Source of the DNA: Polytrichum commune
Taxonomy: Eukaryota; Streptophyta; Polytrichopsida; Polytrichales; Polytrichaceae
Direction of reading: 5' to 3'
Assembly: GCA_950295325.1 (NCBI GenBank)
Contig: OX485804.1
Span: 28,582,001 to 28,646,000, forward strand
DNA: 64,000 nucleotides
The notes under the pieces were generated by a model. It had not been told where the DNA came from. It made no database searches and saw only the letters and a list, made by a program, of their open reading frames with translations. The first letter of the stretch is position 1. Each line of letters opens with the position of its first letter. A program made the position numbers and the translations under genes. This document shows positions 32,160 through 45,239 of this stretch, in pieces.

Positions 32160-32580
32160 TTGGCTCTGTCTATAGGACAGAGACTATGCTAGTATGCATC
32201 AACTTCTTCGTTTCAAGAGCAAATTTCCTAACCACTTTGTGGTCACACTTGGACGTTACTTGTTCTTGTTATTTTTGGTCCACTTTATGTAATGTGGATG
32301 TTAACTATATATATATATAAGTAGTCCCTAAAATGCATTGAAAGAAATCTAGTTAACTATAGTTAGCTATGCATTTCGGTAGTTCTTGATTATTTATTTT
32401 AAAAAATTTGGGTGATAAATGAGTAACCTGTATTTGAGAAGAAGGTGCACAAAATCCAAGAAAGGTTTGGTATAGTGAATAGCCATGAATTGGCATGAGC
32501 AAAGTGGACAACTACAATTGTAGTCTTTCATAATAAAGGACAGAGCCTCACGGTTCTACCGTTTTCTTGTTTTGATTCAG
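32160..32580. repeat. Dispersed repeat, copy 1 (copy 2 at about 35524-35940)
   Basis: Both copies share CCTAACCACTTTGTG, CACACTTGGACGTTACTTG, AATGTGGATGTTAACTATA, TTTGGGTGATAAATGAGTA, GGCATGAGCAAAGTGGACAA and AAAGGACAGAGCCTCAC in the same order and orientation. Confidence 0.8.
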
Positions 32581-33053
32581 CTCACACAAGGTAATGCAAT
32601 GCAAGGTCTGATTGCAGAATCCCACCACTTGAGCACAAATCTGTTTGACCATTCCTGCAACGATTCATTGAGTAGCCTAGCTCTCCTTCCGGGCTCCCAG
32701 CAAGGTTCCATCCGCATCAAGGCAGCTTCCAGAATTCGATGAAGTCGACTGGAGAACGAGCGTCCAGTGCTTCCCTCCTGCGCGGCAATTTGCCATCTGG
32801 TCTTGCTCATCTCAACCTCCGAACAACAACGAATGCCCTGCTGCCCCTTTGCAGTATCCAGCCAGCCATTAGGCCATGGGCGACTGGAAAACAAGCAGAG
32901 AAGACCAGGTGTCGTCCGTAGCTCCAAAAATCACCCCCCACCCAGCTACAAGGTTTCTTCCCAACTGCCTGGGAGCCATCGCCGCGCCTCAGCTCATGCT
33001 TCTGGCTGAGGTGAGCTCCGCCTCCCCTGTTCCAACCACCGTAACCTCCTGTG

Positions 33054-33401
33054 CACTACACTAAATAGGTAGATTAGTGTTGGAAACACTAATAGTCGAC
33101 GAAAACGCTAAATGTAAATTGTCTCTATAGTGTTAGAACACTAAATGTCAACTCTAACACTATTTGTACCAAGTAGTAACTTTAAATATTTACATGAGCG
33201 CATTTAGTGTTAGATGGTATTTTGTAAATCTTGGAATGAAGAATTGAAGGAAGAAGAATATGAGAACCTCGTAAAAGGTATAATTTGTTCAAACCCTATT
33301 CAAACACTAATTGTAATATCAGTTGAAAATTAGTGTTTTAGGTAACTATTGCATCTAACACTAATCTTCATCTAACACTAATCTACCTATTTAGTGTAGT
33401 G
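33054..33401. mobile_element. CACTA-like MITE (348 bp)
   Basis: The ends are CACTACACTAAATAGGTAGA and its inverse, continuing into TTAGTGTT, about 28 bp of near-perfect terminal inverted repeat. A clean 3-bp duplication is not visible (GTG left, AGA right). No coding capacity. Confidence 0.75.
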
Positions 33402-35070
33402 AGAGGCCGTTCTCGAATCGAGAGACCCCTCCCGTAAACCTAACGGTTTTTCAGCCGACTCCTTAACTTTAACTGGATACTTCCAAGAGTCCCCATGGCC
33501 ACTTGTAACCATAGCCCTTGAACCCTTGGACCCCTAATACCCATTTAAATACTTTTTATTATTTTTCTTCACCCTAATTGCTCCTAGCTTGGAATTTAAT
33601 TCAAATCTATCTAGACTTTGAGCCTAGATCCTTTTTATCTTTTTGGCTAACTTAAAACAATTGCAACTTAAAGGCCAAAATGGTTGTTTGAACATGATAG
33701 AATATTAACATATGTACTCAATGAAAAAAAAAAATTGATAGTAAAAAGATAGAACACTATGTAATTTCAAATAGTAAGTGACATCAAAAATCATATTTAG
33801 TGTAGTAAAAATGGAATACATAATCCACTAGCATTTTTTTCTTCTAAATCCCACTAATATCCAAAGCTTTATATTTCAAAATCAATTGGAAGGTCTTGAA
33901 TTTTGCTCCTTGAAGTAATCTGCCTACTTTGATTACTTATCTTGATCAAATATCTACAAAAACAACTTTGTGAAAGAGATTGGACTAAGTGTTCAAATTT
34001 TGTTAACCATTCTAGGCTCAATACCTAGTCAACATTGGGGGGGGGGGTTGGGGCTATTATGAACTTCTTGTGGCTTGTTGCTAGTGGGTTTTGACAATTC
34101 ATACCAATTTGAGAATTGCTCCAATTGTTTTTGGGGATGACCATGATTCCTCGTATACATTTGTTGATGTCACAAGAATTTCAACTTTGCATATCCGAGT
34201 AGTATAAGAGTAAGTTTACATTATGGTATGTGTCCAAGAAACTTGGGGTCCAAAACACCCCTTAATTGAGCCAAGTATGGGACTCAAGATTGAACCTAAG
34301 CTTGAAGGTTGGTTTCGTGAATTAGGAGGAGTATTGTCTTGAGTGAGGACCGTTGAAATTTGGCATAGAAGTGATTCCATCTTAGCACCATTTCATTTTT
34401 CCATACCCCTTGTGTAATCTCCTTAGGTGCAAATTTTTGCTCTTGACCAATAAGATCACTTGATTATGTAGTTCTTTGGTCTTGGATCATAGTGTACCCT
34501 ACCCTAGGATAGCAAAGAAAATAAACCAACAAATAAGGCCCAAGGTCCACATTGACACGTGCAATTAGATTGCCTCATGCTAATTGATTGACATTCCACA
34601 CTATTTTGAAATTTTATTATCACCATAACCAAATTACATGAGTTGTGTTGTACCTTGGTTGCTATACGAATGAACAAACAAAGCTATAAGAATGTGTGAT
34701 TTGGTTTTGATCACATGTGAATCACATTGGCAAAAAGGCAACCTAATTGCACATATTGGTAAACAAATGTGCACAAAGATAGATGTACCTAATCCGGTGT
34801 TTGATCTTATATGGGCACCTATAATGGAATGGTGTATGGTCGGGTGTGAATCTAAGCACAACCACCAAAAAACCATGTGTTGGTAAATGATTGAACTACA
34901 TGCTAAAAAGATGTCAACCATTCGAGACACAAAAATAAACATAAATGGAAAAAAAAGCATAAGACAATAACCAAAAGATATTCACTTTGATAGTGAATAA
35001 GATATTCATACGAACTCTCAAAATTATGAGGAAAACGGATGCATGCACAATTTAGATTTGCTAATTATCT
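33402..35070. other. No gene seen
   Basis: AT-rich sequence with chance frames only. Words of the ATTTAGTGT repeat family occur near 33797-33805. Confidence 0.5.
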
Positions 35071-35074
35071 TGCA

Positions 35075-35330
35075 CTACTCTAAATATTGTATTTAGTGTC
35101 ACTAATTCTATATGTCTTGCTCAACACTAATTTTGAACCACATGCGTAGTGTCACCAACACTAAAACAATGCTAGGTTTACATTTTCATTTGCTGTAAAA
35201 TAATTGGGCATTGTAGATTTACAATGTTGTAGTTACTGTCACTTAGTAAGTGATTTTTCTTCCAAATTTCAATCGTTTATGAAAATATTTCATTACAAAA
35301 TTGTGTGGGATGCCACATGTACCATATAAA
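35075..35330. repeat. Repeat family with TATTTAGTGTCACYAATTCTA (partial copy)
   Basis: Shares start and order of words (GTCTTGCTCAACACTAA, GTAGTGTCACCAACACTAA, CCAAATTTCAATC) with copies near 57310-58480, 58510-58880 and 61312-61715. Continuation occurs near 35950-36065, after the foldback/dispersed repeat. Confidence 0.65.
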
Positions 35331-35339
35331 CAAAGAACA

Positions 35340-35680
35340 ACTATAGTTAACTAGATATATATAACTATAGTTAACATCCACGTTAAATAAACTAGACCAA
35401 AAATAACAAGAACAAGTAACATCCAAGTGTGAACGCAAAGTAGTTAAGAAATTTGCTTTTGAAATAGAGAAGTTGATGCATTGTCATTGTCTTACAAACA
35501 TAGCCAATAATATAGTAAACTTTGTTGGCTTTGTCTGTAGGACAAAAACTATGCATCAACTCCTCTATTTCAAGAGCAAATCTCCTAACCACTTTGTGTG
35601 CACACTTGGACGTTACTTGATCCTACTATTTTTGGTCCAATTGATTTAATGTGGATGTTAACTATAGTTATATATCTAGT
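35340..35680. repeat. Foldback inverted repeat
   Basis: The left arm (about 35340-35495) and right arm (about 35530-35680) are inverted copies. AACTATAGTTAACATCCACG, CAAGTAACATCCAAGTGTG and GAGAAGTTGATGCAT on the left correspond to complements on the right. The loop is only tens of bases. Part of the right arm belongs to the dispersed repeat at 35524-35940. Confidence 0.75.
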
Positions 35681-36099
35681 TTCTCCCTACGAGGTATTGA
35701 GAAAAATATAGTTAACTATAGTTAGTTTAGTAGTTGTTAATTAATTATTTTAAATTTTTGGGTGATAAATGAGTAGCTTCACTCCTTGACCCGCATTTGA
35801 GAAGAAGGCGCACAAAATCCAAGAAAGATTTGGTTATAAGTATAATAAATAACCATAGACTGGCATGAGCAAAGTGGACAACTACAGTTGTAATCTTTCA
35901 TAGTAAAGGACAGAGCCTCACAATCCGTATTCTTGTTTCAACAATTGACAAAGATTTCATCCAAATTTCAATCATGCATGACAGTGCATGTAAAGTTATT
36001 CATAAAGAGTGTCGTGAGAAAGGATACCACAATGACATAAAGTATCATATGACACCAAATACAATGTTTATTGGAGTTGCGTGTTTCATATCCTACAAG

Positions 36100-37342
36100 A
36101 CGTGGGTGTAGAGAGAAAAGTGCCCATTTAAGACCCGCTTGCCTTGAGAGCCTGAGTGAGACCAAGAAACGAACGATAGAGGGGAGAACGGACGGACGAT
36201 CGGGTGAATGGACGAACGAACGGAAGCAGTAGTCGTCTTCCTCGTCGGGAAGAGCAAGTCCTGCTCAGCTCAGCTCAGCACAGCACAGCACCGCACAACG
36301 ACGTCCAAGCTCCCCTGTTGCTCTGTTTCTCTGTTCCTGCACAAAACCCCTTCGCTCGTCTCGCATTAACATACGCAGCTGCGTTGTGTGCCTTCGCCCT
36401 TTCCATAACCACATCACGATTTCGGAGACCTATTACACGACCCTGCCACGGACGTATTCCGCCCTAGGGCCTTCACAGTAAGTTACTAACGTAGCGCACT
36501 TCCTTGCATTTCTTCTCTCGTGCAGTAAGTAGGCTCGTCGTGGTGTGTCGATAAGCCGAACTCGGTAGCAAGTATTCGCCGTGCTCATAACAGGTTTCTT
36601 GTGTGCGGGATTGAAGTACTGTTGTGACGACGAGGTTGTTTGATTGATTTCGTTTTTGATATTATTATAAATTTCCTAGCGCAAGGGAGGGAGGGGAAGC
36701 TTAATTATTGTTGAGAGTGAATAGGTACACTTAAGACGCGAGGTCCGTGTGATGAGTCAGTAAGTAACAAACTAGCGTGAAGAGCGTTGAGTCCGAAGAA
36801 GCGACGATGTGCGTAAGTGCCTGCTGCTCTGCAGGCAACGGAATTTTGCAGTGGTTCAATGATCTTTTAAAAATCAGACAGCGCGAGTGTAGTAATTGAG
36901 GATTCGATCAGAAGTCAGGAAAGAGCAATGGAGGACGGTTGTCTCGGAGATAGAAAGAAAAGGATGCAGTAGCCGGTACGTGTCTCGTCAATTCGAATAT
37001 TCTCAAAGTAGATGATTCTTACGTCATTGAGGAGTTCGTAAAGATCTGGAAATACTCGAGGAGCCGCTACTTACATGCCTCTAGTCTAAGAAGCAACCAG
37101 TTTTCATGCTTGCTTATGTATAGATTACGTACTGTGATGCATCTAACTTTTATTGTGTGTTGCAATGCTAAAATCCAATGCGTGAAGGACAGATTAAGCT
37201 CCAGATACTTCAAAGTTCCAGCTTGCCAACAAGTTGTCAATGCAACAAATGGACCCTTACGAATTGCTATATGAATTTTGTCACCAAGTTTGGTGAGTAA
37301 GATTTGAGGAAAGAATCGCGTAGTATTTTCACAAAGGAGACG
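36100..37342 (+). promoter_or_regulatory. Promoter and leader region of the histone-fold-like gene
   Basis: GAACGGACGGACGATCGGG and CAGCTCAGCTCAGCACAGC short repeats mark the start of a more GC-rich stretch, likely the transcribed leader. It probably includes at least one intron. No TATA box was pinned down. Confidence 0.4.
37240..37296 (+). CDS. Upstream open reading frame in the leader
   Basis: ATG at 37240 followed by 17 codons (MQQMDPYELLYEFCHQVW) and TGA. It ends 46 bases before the presumed main ATG at 37343, in another frame. If retained in the mRNA it could lower translation of the main frame. It could alternatively be a remnant of an alternative first exon. Confidence 0.35.
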   Translation: MQQMDPYELLYEFCHQVW

Positions 37343-40300
37343 ATGAGGCTTTTAGGAGACAACGGGTCTGGCTACGAGCTGGCACAGAAACTGGAAGAAA
37401 ACTCGACATGGCGGGCATGGCTAGGAGAGAGAGACCACGTTGCGATCCAACCGTACTTAGCAACGCCTGGCTGTTGGTCAGCCTTTATGCAATCGGACAA
37501 CCCTAGCGTACTTATTTTGCAGCTCCGAGTGCGGGCATTGCTGTTCGACAAGGCAGTGGCGTCACTGTATCTTGAAACTGCGGAATCTGCTACTGCGAGT
37601 GCGCTCGACAGCTCATGTAAGTTCAGGAATTCCTTTCTTATTCTATCATTTTATGTTACGATTCTATGCTTTTCCACGAGAAATTCTGATACTGTCGTGG
37701 GTTCGTTTTTGAAGCCATTGGAGTTTTTCTGGAAGAATATAAACAGTCTTTCCTTTATTAAGAGCTGCACCTTAGCTAAACAAATCAACAAGAGGAAGGT
37801 GCAACAGAATGCACACTTGAACAAGTCTATTGTTGTTACAATTCTATATTTTCCACGCAAAGTTCTGGTACTATCGTTTTTGAAGCCATTGGAGTTTTTG
37901 AAGCCATTGGAGTTTTTGTGGAGAAGTGACGAATCTTTCCTTTACTAAGAGCTGCACCTTAGCTAAAAAAATTGAACAAGAGGAAGGTGCCATAGAATAC
38001 TCACTTGAAGAACTCTTAGATTTGTTAATATAGTATGCTTCACATCCCATGCAACTCTTTGTGTTTATTTCGGATAATCATACTTAGAATTTCTGTTTCC
38101 TGAGTGTTTGAGGGATTAGAAATAATCACATAGACTCTACTCAAGCCTGGAGTTGCCTAGTGTTGTGGATCAACATTACATGTGAATGAGATTGGATTAT
38201 TACCTTTTGGAGACAGGAAGAGAGCCTATTCTCTTATTACCGTTGATGTTCTACAGACATTGTTTAGGACTTCATTAGTATTCTTTGAACCTGCCTGCTG
38301 CTTTTAAACATGTGAATTTCGTCTCTGTACATAATTAAGTTTGACTTCAATAATCATCACTTATCCATTTACTACAAGGTGGATTTCTATGAAATAGTTA
38401 TGTAATTAAGAATAGGAAAAAAAAATTCGGATGCCAAGCTCTCATCAAAGTGGGCTTCAATTGCTGACGTGGATCTCTATCTGCTCATGGTTCACTAATG
38501 TTGTTGTGGATGTGGACAGATTTGCAGTTGCATCCAGACAGTGTGTATTATTCTTTGGAGCAAGATGCCGAGGAGTGGGTGAGGATGCAAACCGAGAAGA
38601 CTTCAGCTGTTACTTCTCTCGAGCTCAAGGTTCAATAGTGCAACTCTACCTCTTCATCTGATTCAAAAATTCATACCACTTCAAAGAGGTCAAATGTACA
38701 ATATTATTCCTATAGATGGCTTAATCTAGAGATGATTGTTAAAGTATCAAGTTTTTAACATGTATATTCTACCTCGGTCCTCTTCTTTCTGGTGTGCGAG
38801 TCACTTAATAACACAGAATCAAAAGGGAGGTGGCGAATACTGCCCATTAGGAGTGTTTTAACAGGGATCCTGTGGGCTCTGTACAGTATGGATCGAGTTC
38901 TGCGCAGAGTTCTTTGAGGTACAGTTTCCACAATTTGAATGCATTTTTTCGTTCACATTAGTAATACACATAAAATATGAAGTTGATTGAAATTTCAGTT
39001 ATGCCCTGCATACTTTGCTCATGCATCGTAATATATGCTTCTACTGGATATTACCATGTGAGCAACAGTTTCTCTTGTTGTGATGGTTGTCCAATTCCAA
39101 ATTAGTGGATTACAAATATAATCTTATGCAATGCTGATTGAGGGAAGCAGTTTCACTGATGGAGAAGGTGTGTATGTTGACATCATCAGCTTGCAGACAA
39201 AATCTTTACAAGCAGGTCACAGAGTGTCTAATGCTGTGATCAGCCCCAAGCGGGTAACATTCAATTCCTCAAATCATTGATCATCAATTGTCTCTTGAAA
39301 TTTTGATTATTAATAAAATCATTTCTCCTGCAGACTTCTTGCAAAGCGAAACAAGTGCCAGCCAGAACAAATTATGAGAAAATTTCAGACTTTCTACAAT
39401 AACAGGGAGGCTTAAACTTTTTGATTTAAATATCAATAGGCAAAGAAGTTGGATTACTAGAAAATTGCAGGAAAGACCACCTAGTGAAGAACACGATGAT
39501 CTATCAATTAGAAGCACTACATTTTGCAAACTATAGCCACTTGATTGATATGATTGGAATGTTTCAACTTCATATTTAGAGAAGGTATCTGTGAGAGAAG
39601 AACTATATATGCAAAATTAAATTAAACTTATAAAACTTTCTACTTCTTATCTCAGCCTACTTAAAATGTGTAGTATGCAGTAGTTCAAAACTGATACAAC
39701 CTTCCCTTGTGACATTGTGCAGAATGCAAAGACAGGGTACAATCAGACAGGAAATAGGATTGACCTTGGAACAGTTGGAGAGTTGTGGTACACCCAGTAC
39801 CTTCAGAGGACTCTTACGGCCAGAAGGAATCGGTTAGCGCGTCGCATTTCCCAACAGCAACTCCCTTTTGGTGATCAAGAAGCATGTCTACGAACTCCTG
39901 CTGGCATGGCAGAGTATGCCACGTTTGAAACAAACCACCGGAAAAGACGTCCAGTTCTTCGAACTGATGAGGACTTCAAAGCAGCCAGTAGAAGCTCATC
40001 TTCAGTTTCAGGGACCCCAAACTTAGAACGCACTAGTAGGGACAGCTTTGGCTTGAAGCCCAATCAACCAGGCCATGAGAGATTTATCCAGGGAGGGGAT
40101 GAGGATACTCAGTTCTTTCCGGAGTTCCAATTTTTCAGAAATTGTCTGCCACATCCGGTGCCTTCCCTACAAAGACCATTACTGGATAGATTCAAATCTC
40201 AAAGGGCTTTCTTAGATAGATTGAATCATCTACAGGACCTGTCTTCTGGTTTTGGAACAAAAGGAAAGGACCGTTTGGGAACATCATCAGAAGCCATTGA

Positions 40301-41875
40301 TTGCCATCAAAAAGGTAATATCTTTAGCTCATGCAAGGATCTCCTATACAACATGTACCTAGATATTCAATATTCCTTGCACGTTCTGTAATAAGTGGAC
40401 TTTTGTCATACCATGCTTGTTGTCTTTAGTCATTTATTTACAGTTTTCTTCTTTATTACCATGTTTTTGCTATCTTCTCATGGTTTCATCATTGTATCAC
40501 AGATAATTTGAGCCCACTTACTCATAAAAGTTTAATCTCGGAAGAGGCAGCACAACAGCTTGCTCAACAAGCAGTAGTGAAATTAGTGGCTGCAGCAGAA
40601 TTTGAGGGGTTTGAAGAGAAACCCTTGCAGATGTTGGTGGATCTAATGAAGTGTCATATCCGTAAGTTAGGAAATGGGCTACGCCTCATAGTAGATACAT
40701 ACAAGAATGAGTGCTCCCAAGCAGAGATTCTCAACTTGTACATCCATGGTGCCAGTGGCAGGTAAACTTACTGAAAATGATGCAGCATTACCAAGTACAT
40801 GCAAACAAATCAATAATGATACTATTCTTCTGTGATGTGAGTGAAAGCTGTATTCATGGCGTTATAGTTTCTAAGAACTTGTCATTGAATATGCACGATA
40901 TGATGGCATTTATTAATACAGCTAATGTGTATTTGAGTGCAGCAATGTTGGAGAAATGATGGAATATTGCTCCAACAAACTACAGGTCTCTCAGAAGAAA
41001 AGACCAGCATCTGTTCTAAATCCTCAGCCAGCAACACAGCAGGTATATCTCCTCCTCATCAACATACTCGTGATACTCCTTCAATACCATCATGAAGGTG
41101 TATCCTGATATAAGTGTATAAAGGGACACCTTTGCTTGCCTGCACTAGGCAGGCAATAATTCTCGATCCTAGGAATGGCATTTCATTTCGAACTTCATGA
41201 GACCCTTACATATTTAATCTGCACCTTTGTTTCTATGGGTATAGGATCCCTTATTCATGCCACATGTTCATGTTTCAGTCCTTCTCTTGTCTGTTCTTTC
41301 CACAGTAGTTTGTCTCAATAACTTTAAAATATGGTTACTAACATCATCAAAATATTCTTAAAGGAGTGCTTCCTACATGAGTCTAAAATTTTGCCGTATG
41401 ATCAAGGGAATTTATAGGGGTTCTTGTATTAGGCTCTCTACTGTGGAGGTTATCTGAACCTACAGACCTCAGTCTAATGACAGAATTTTCATGCACACAT
41501 AAGTGTCGTACTTACCAAGTATAGATTGAATCTTGAGAGTGAAGGCAGAGTGGGGTGCAGGCACTAGCGCAATGGCAGGCAAGCCCACAATTAGTTTCAT
41601 TGCCACTTCAGATTTCATACCAGCAAAGTCAATTTCAACATCTGCAACCTGGGTTTGAGAAGCTTGCCAGGAGGCGCCAGCTTGCTAGTGATGCCATGGT
41701 GGTTGGGGATTTAGGTCCGGATGCTGCTTCTCTGACAGCTGGAATATCACAGATGCCCAATCAAATGCTCAGCCAAGGGCACATGTCATGGAATGCACAG
41801 GCTCCAAACTTTGCAGGCTTTCTGCAGACCCACCAGCCTACAGTTCTACAACATCGTTATAAGCAGCATCTTTGA
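37343..41875 (+). CDS. Conserved plant protein with histone-fold-like segment (possible TAF/SPT7-like transcription factor), 8 exons
   Basis: Proposed exons: 37343-37616, 38520-38629, 38851-38918, 39151-39253, 39723-40314, 40503-40761, 40943-41042 and 41561-41875 (or from 41549). Phases match at every junction and the sum is 1,821 or 1,833 bp (606 or 610 codons plus stop). The start MRLLGDNGSGYELAQKLE, with WRAWLGE and LQLRVRALLFDKA, belongs to an N-terminal module I recall as conserved in uncharacterised plant proteins. Residues around LISEEAAQQLAQQAVVKLV to IVDTYKNEC form three helices resembling the Bromo_TP histone fold of TFIID/SAGA subunits. The C-terminus is Gln-rich. The donor after exon 2 (AAG/GTTCAA) is weak, and a missed exon in 39254-39722 is possible. 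Function is inference. Confidence 0.65.
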
Positions 41876-44800
41876 CCTCGTCACTGTCTGTCCTCGGCAG
41901 CAGTAAGGGTTTCATCTTGCCTTGTTACATCTTCTCTGTGTATCTTTGCTTGTGCCACTGTTCCCAATCCCCTTCAAAAGCACTCGAGCCTAAAGTGGAT
42001 TTGTAATGTATCAGCTGATGTTATCATAAATCCAACTGAGAATCTTCTGGTATTTGTTGGGCTTTGTTTTACTGAAATTATTCCGGACAATTGCTTTGGA
42101 TCTATATGAATCTTCACATGACATTGCAGGGTTTTGGGGACAAGTTGTGCATCTATACAAGTCAATGCTGATCTGCCAGTGATCGAGGCTTTCAAACAGC
42201 AGATCATGGATATCTGGAAATTGTTGCTAGTCTGCCCAAGCTGATGGAATCTGAAGGGTTTGGAGTAGTTATATCCTTCTTCCAAATAATGTCTATTTTG
42301 CCAGTGTAAATATATAGTGGGAAAATTTGGTCGAGTTATCCTTGCATTCCAGTCTAGGGGGCCAAAATAATGGTCACTGGTGACTGTTGATAAGTGATCT
42401 TGCATTTTTTTCACATTGTTTGACAATGGATGATAAGAACATGTGATTGAGTTACCTCTATTTGGGAAGCACCCGTGGACATTTTTATTTATTTTTATCG
42501 TAATTTGACAAGATCAGGAGTGAATATCCAAGTGCTGAATTCGTCATCGTGTTTTTTTTTTCCTGATTGTTTCTGTTTGCGGCAACACATCTGGCCTTGC
42601 GATGTGCAGGAGCAATGTAGGAGGTTGGGAGAGTCTCAAGCTTGAACAGTACATTTGCTCAAGCACACTCAGAATTCTTGATTGAAAGAAGGCTGTTGAG
42701 GTGAAGGATGCATTGCTGGGTCACAGTGCTGTGGCTTCTACTTCTCCATATGCTTCTGGTAAACTTGTTGTCTCGGGTATTGCTTATTATTGCATCCACA
42801 GACTAAGTCTTTCTATATTTGTATGTTTTTCTTTTGAGGAGAAATTGAATGACATTTGGTCCCAAGTGCCATCCTGTTCATTGATGTCTGCCGCCTAGCA
42901 AACTATTCTTATGGGGAAACATGCAGAGCTCCGCCATTTCTTGCTTTGCAGGCATGAGTGTTGAACCTTGCCTCTGCAATTGTTCCATGGCTACTCTTCC
43001 CAAATGCTTTCCAAATCACAAAACAGTCACATATCAGAAACAACTTTCACAGCTCCACTGTTTGTTGGGCCATGCCTTAAGGCAGGTCATTGCATCCATA
43101 TTGGTGGTTATCCCTGAGCCCTGAGCCGTTGTGAGTTCCAGTAACAAGTTGTTTGTAACTCGAGCAAGGCTACTTCTAGCCATGATAAACAGAGTTTTCA
43201 TTTCTGTTTCACTACATAGTGTGAACTTCCTAGTTGTGTACTGGGGCATCAAAATTGACGAGCCATGCTGATAAGGGGGGCCTTCATGAATTGTCATGAA
43301 CAAGAGTCCCATGCCACCTAGTTGCCACCCAGGGACTGCAAGATGACTTACAGAGGAATACATGATGGACTAGGACTGAAAGGGGTTACTGGACATAACC
43401 ACTTTGGAGCCCTTTCCTCTAAATCTTTCGATTGTATAGATCGACAGCTTAGATTGAAGACTTGGGAACTTGGGAAGAAGAGTGTTATGCACTTTGGAAG
43501 GTGTCCTCTTGCCCAATCCAATAACGCCATCTCATGTGTTAAATGGTTATGAATAGTGGATTCATGATGATTCAGATGTATCTGTAGTGTACTAACTCTC
43601 GTCAAGCCTATACACCTCAAGGGCAACTTCAACCATCAGGTACATTATGAACTTTGCGATGCGCCGTAAGTCAGGTCATCGCTCGTGCTTTCGTGTTTGG
43701 CTCTTAGCCCTAAGCCTCTGTGAATAAGTACATCATGTGTTTTGATCACAAGAACATTTCCTTGTAGAGTTTAGTTGCCTAAGCATGTGGGATCGTCTCA
43801 AATACAAACAGGATTCTTGTGCCTAGAAGCTTGCTTTACACTAGAGCTACAGTAGAGTTGAGAGCTTTAAAGGGCAAAGTTCAAGTTGATTGTTGGCATT
43901 TCACAAGCTTTCATCCAAATCGCTCAATAGTTTGAGCAAGTGTGAAGTGGGCATGCTCAAAGTGAGAGACATCAAGAGGTGATTGGTACTACACAAAGTC
44001 GAATTCAAGAAAGGGGAAAGAGTACCTGAAAATCTATTGGTGTGGGATCCATAAAATTAGAGCTTGGACATTCCACACCTGTCAAGCGTGCATATATATA
44101 TATATATATATATATATCCATCCTAATAGTGTGGTTTGTTATTTGAAGTTATGCATTGCTATGATTTTCTTTTGTAAAGAGCATCATTTTACTTATTGGG
44201 AGTATGTAATTCCAAATGGTAAATCACATTAATATGTGATATTGATGTAGCTAGCCACATAAGACAAGTGACCACATTAGATAGAAGCACCCAAGTCCAT
44301 TGGCGACCCCAATAATTCTAACACGTATACTTTGTTCCATAGGCAAGTTACTTGTAGAACGCAACAGAGTCATGGGAATGGGGCAAATGACCACTGAAAA
44401 GCCGCCATGTGGAGGCAGTTGGAAGACCCTGGTCTTGGTGCCAATCAAGACTGCCAATCAATTGCCATTGCAACCAATCCCAATAAAAGTTTCCCCCTCA
44501 TCACGTCATAAACCCAACACAATTGCATTCACCGAGAACGGAAATTAGAAATTCTCAGCCCCCTTACAAATCCTTATGACCACAATTGATTAATGGCACC
44601 TCTGATTCCAAGAAAATGGTGCCAAAAAATGACCCAAAGTAGTGGACCCATAAACCATGACACCTCGTCTCCCTCATTAGTTCATTGCATGGGAACTTTG
44701 GGAACCCTTGGACCCTATGTTTTGAATTTGTTCCTTGGAGCTCGATAAAAAAGACAACCCCTCTGTAACAGGATAATACATCTTGATTGTGTGTTTCGTA

Positions 44801-45239
44801 TCCTAGGAGAAGTGGGTTACATTGATTTTCCCATTTAGTGCGTGTTGCTATTTGGAGTTACGAGTGCTATAACTATTTAATGAGAATGTACTGATATTTT
44901 ACCAAGCCAAGTCTTTTATGTTGTAAAATGTACGAACAACCTATTGAACTTTCGTTACTAAAAATTGAAACTCCTGAGGAAGACGTTATTGCTTTGTGTA
45001 AGTTTGAATAGTAACACTCACTCATTGGGAAATACGGTGTAGTCAGAAAAATTAACCATTTAAGACCCATCCACCTTGAAGGCCCTTGAAGTCTTCCACA
45101 GCCCGCCCGGAGTCCTGAATTACACATAATTATTCTTTGGAATCTCACATTCGCTTCGATGCCGTGTGCAACGCATGCTCCGGCATTTCGCTTGCATAAC
45201 CTTAATGTTTTTGATGCTTACACATGTAGCCCAGGCAGA
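41876..45239. other. Downstream region, no gene seen
   Basis: Probably holds the 3' untranslated part of the preceding gene. Beyond it are short frames only, plus a TA microsatellite at about 44093-44118. Confidence 0.5.
44093..44118. repeat. (TA)n microsatellite
   Basis: Thirteen or so uninterrupted AT dinucleotides. Confidence 0.9.

Noticed and set aside
30979-32320. Several overlapping frames on both strands around the tandem duplication
   Set aside because: Frames are short, occur on both strands and change with the hairpin and duplication. No recognisable domain.
39334-39535. Possible extra exons of the histone-fold-like gene after good acceptor sites
   Set aside because: Both run into stops (TAA, TAG) before a usable GT donor, and the flanking exons join in phase without them.
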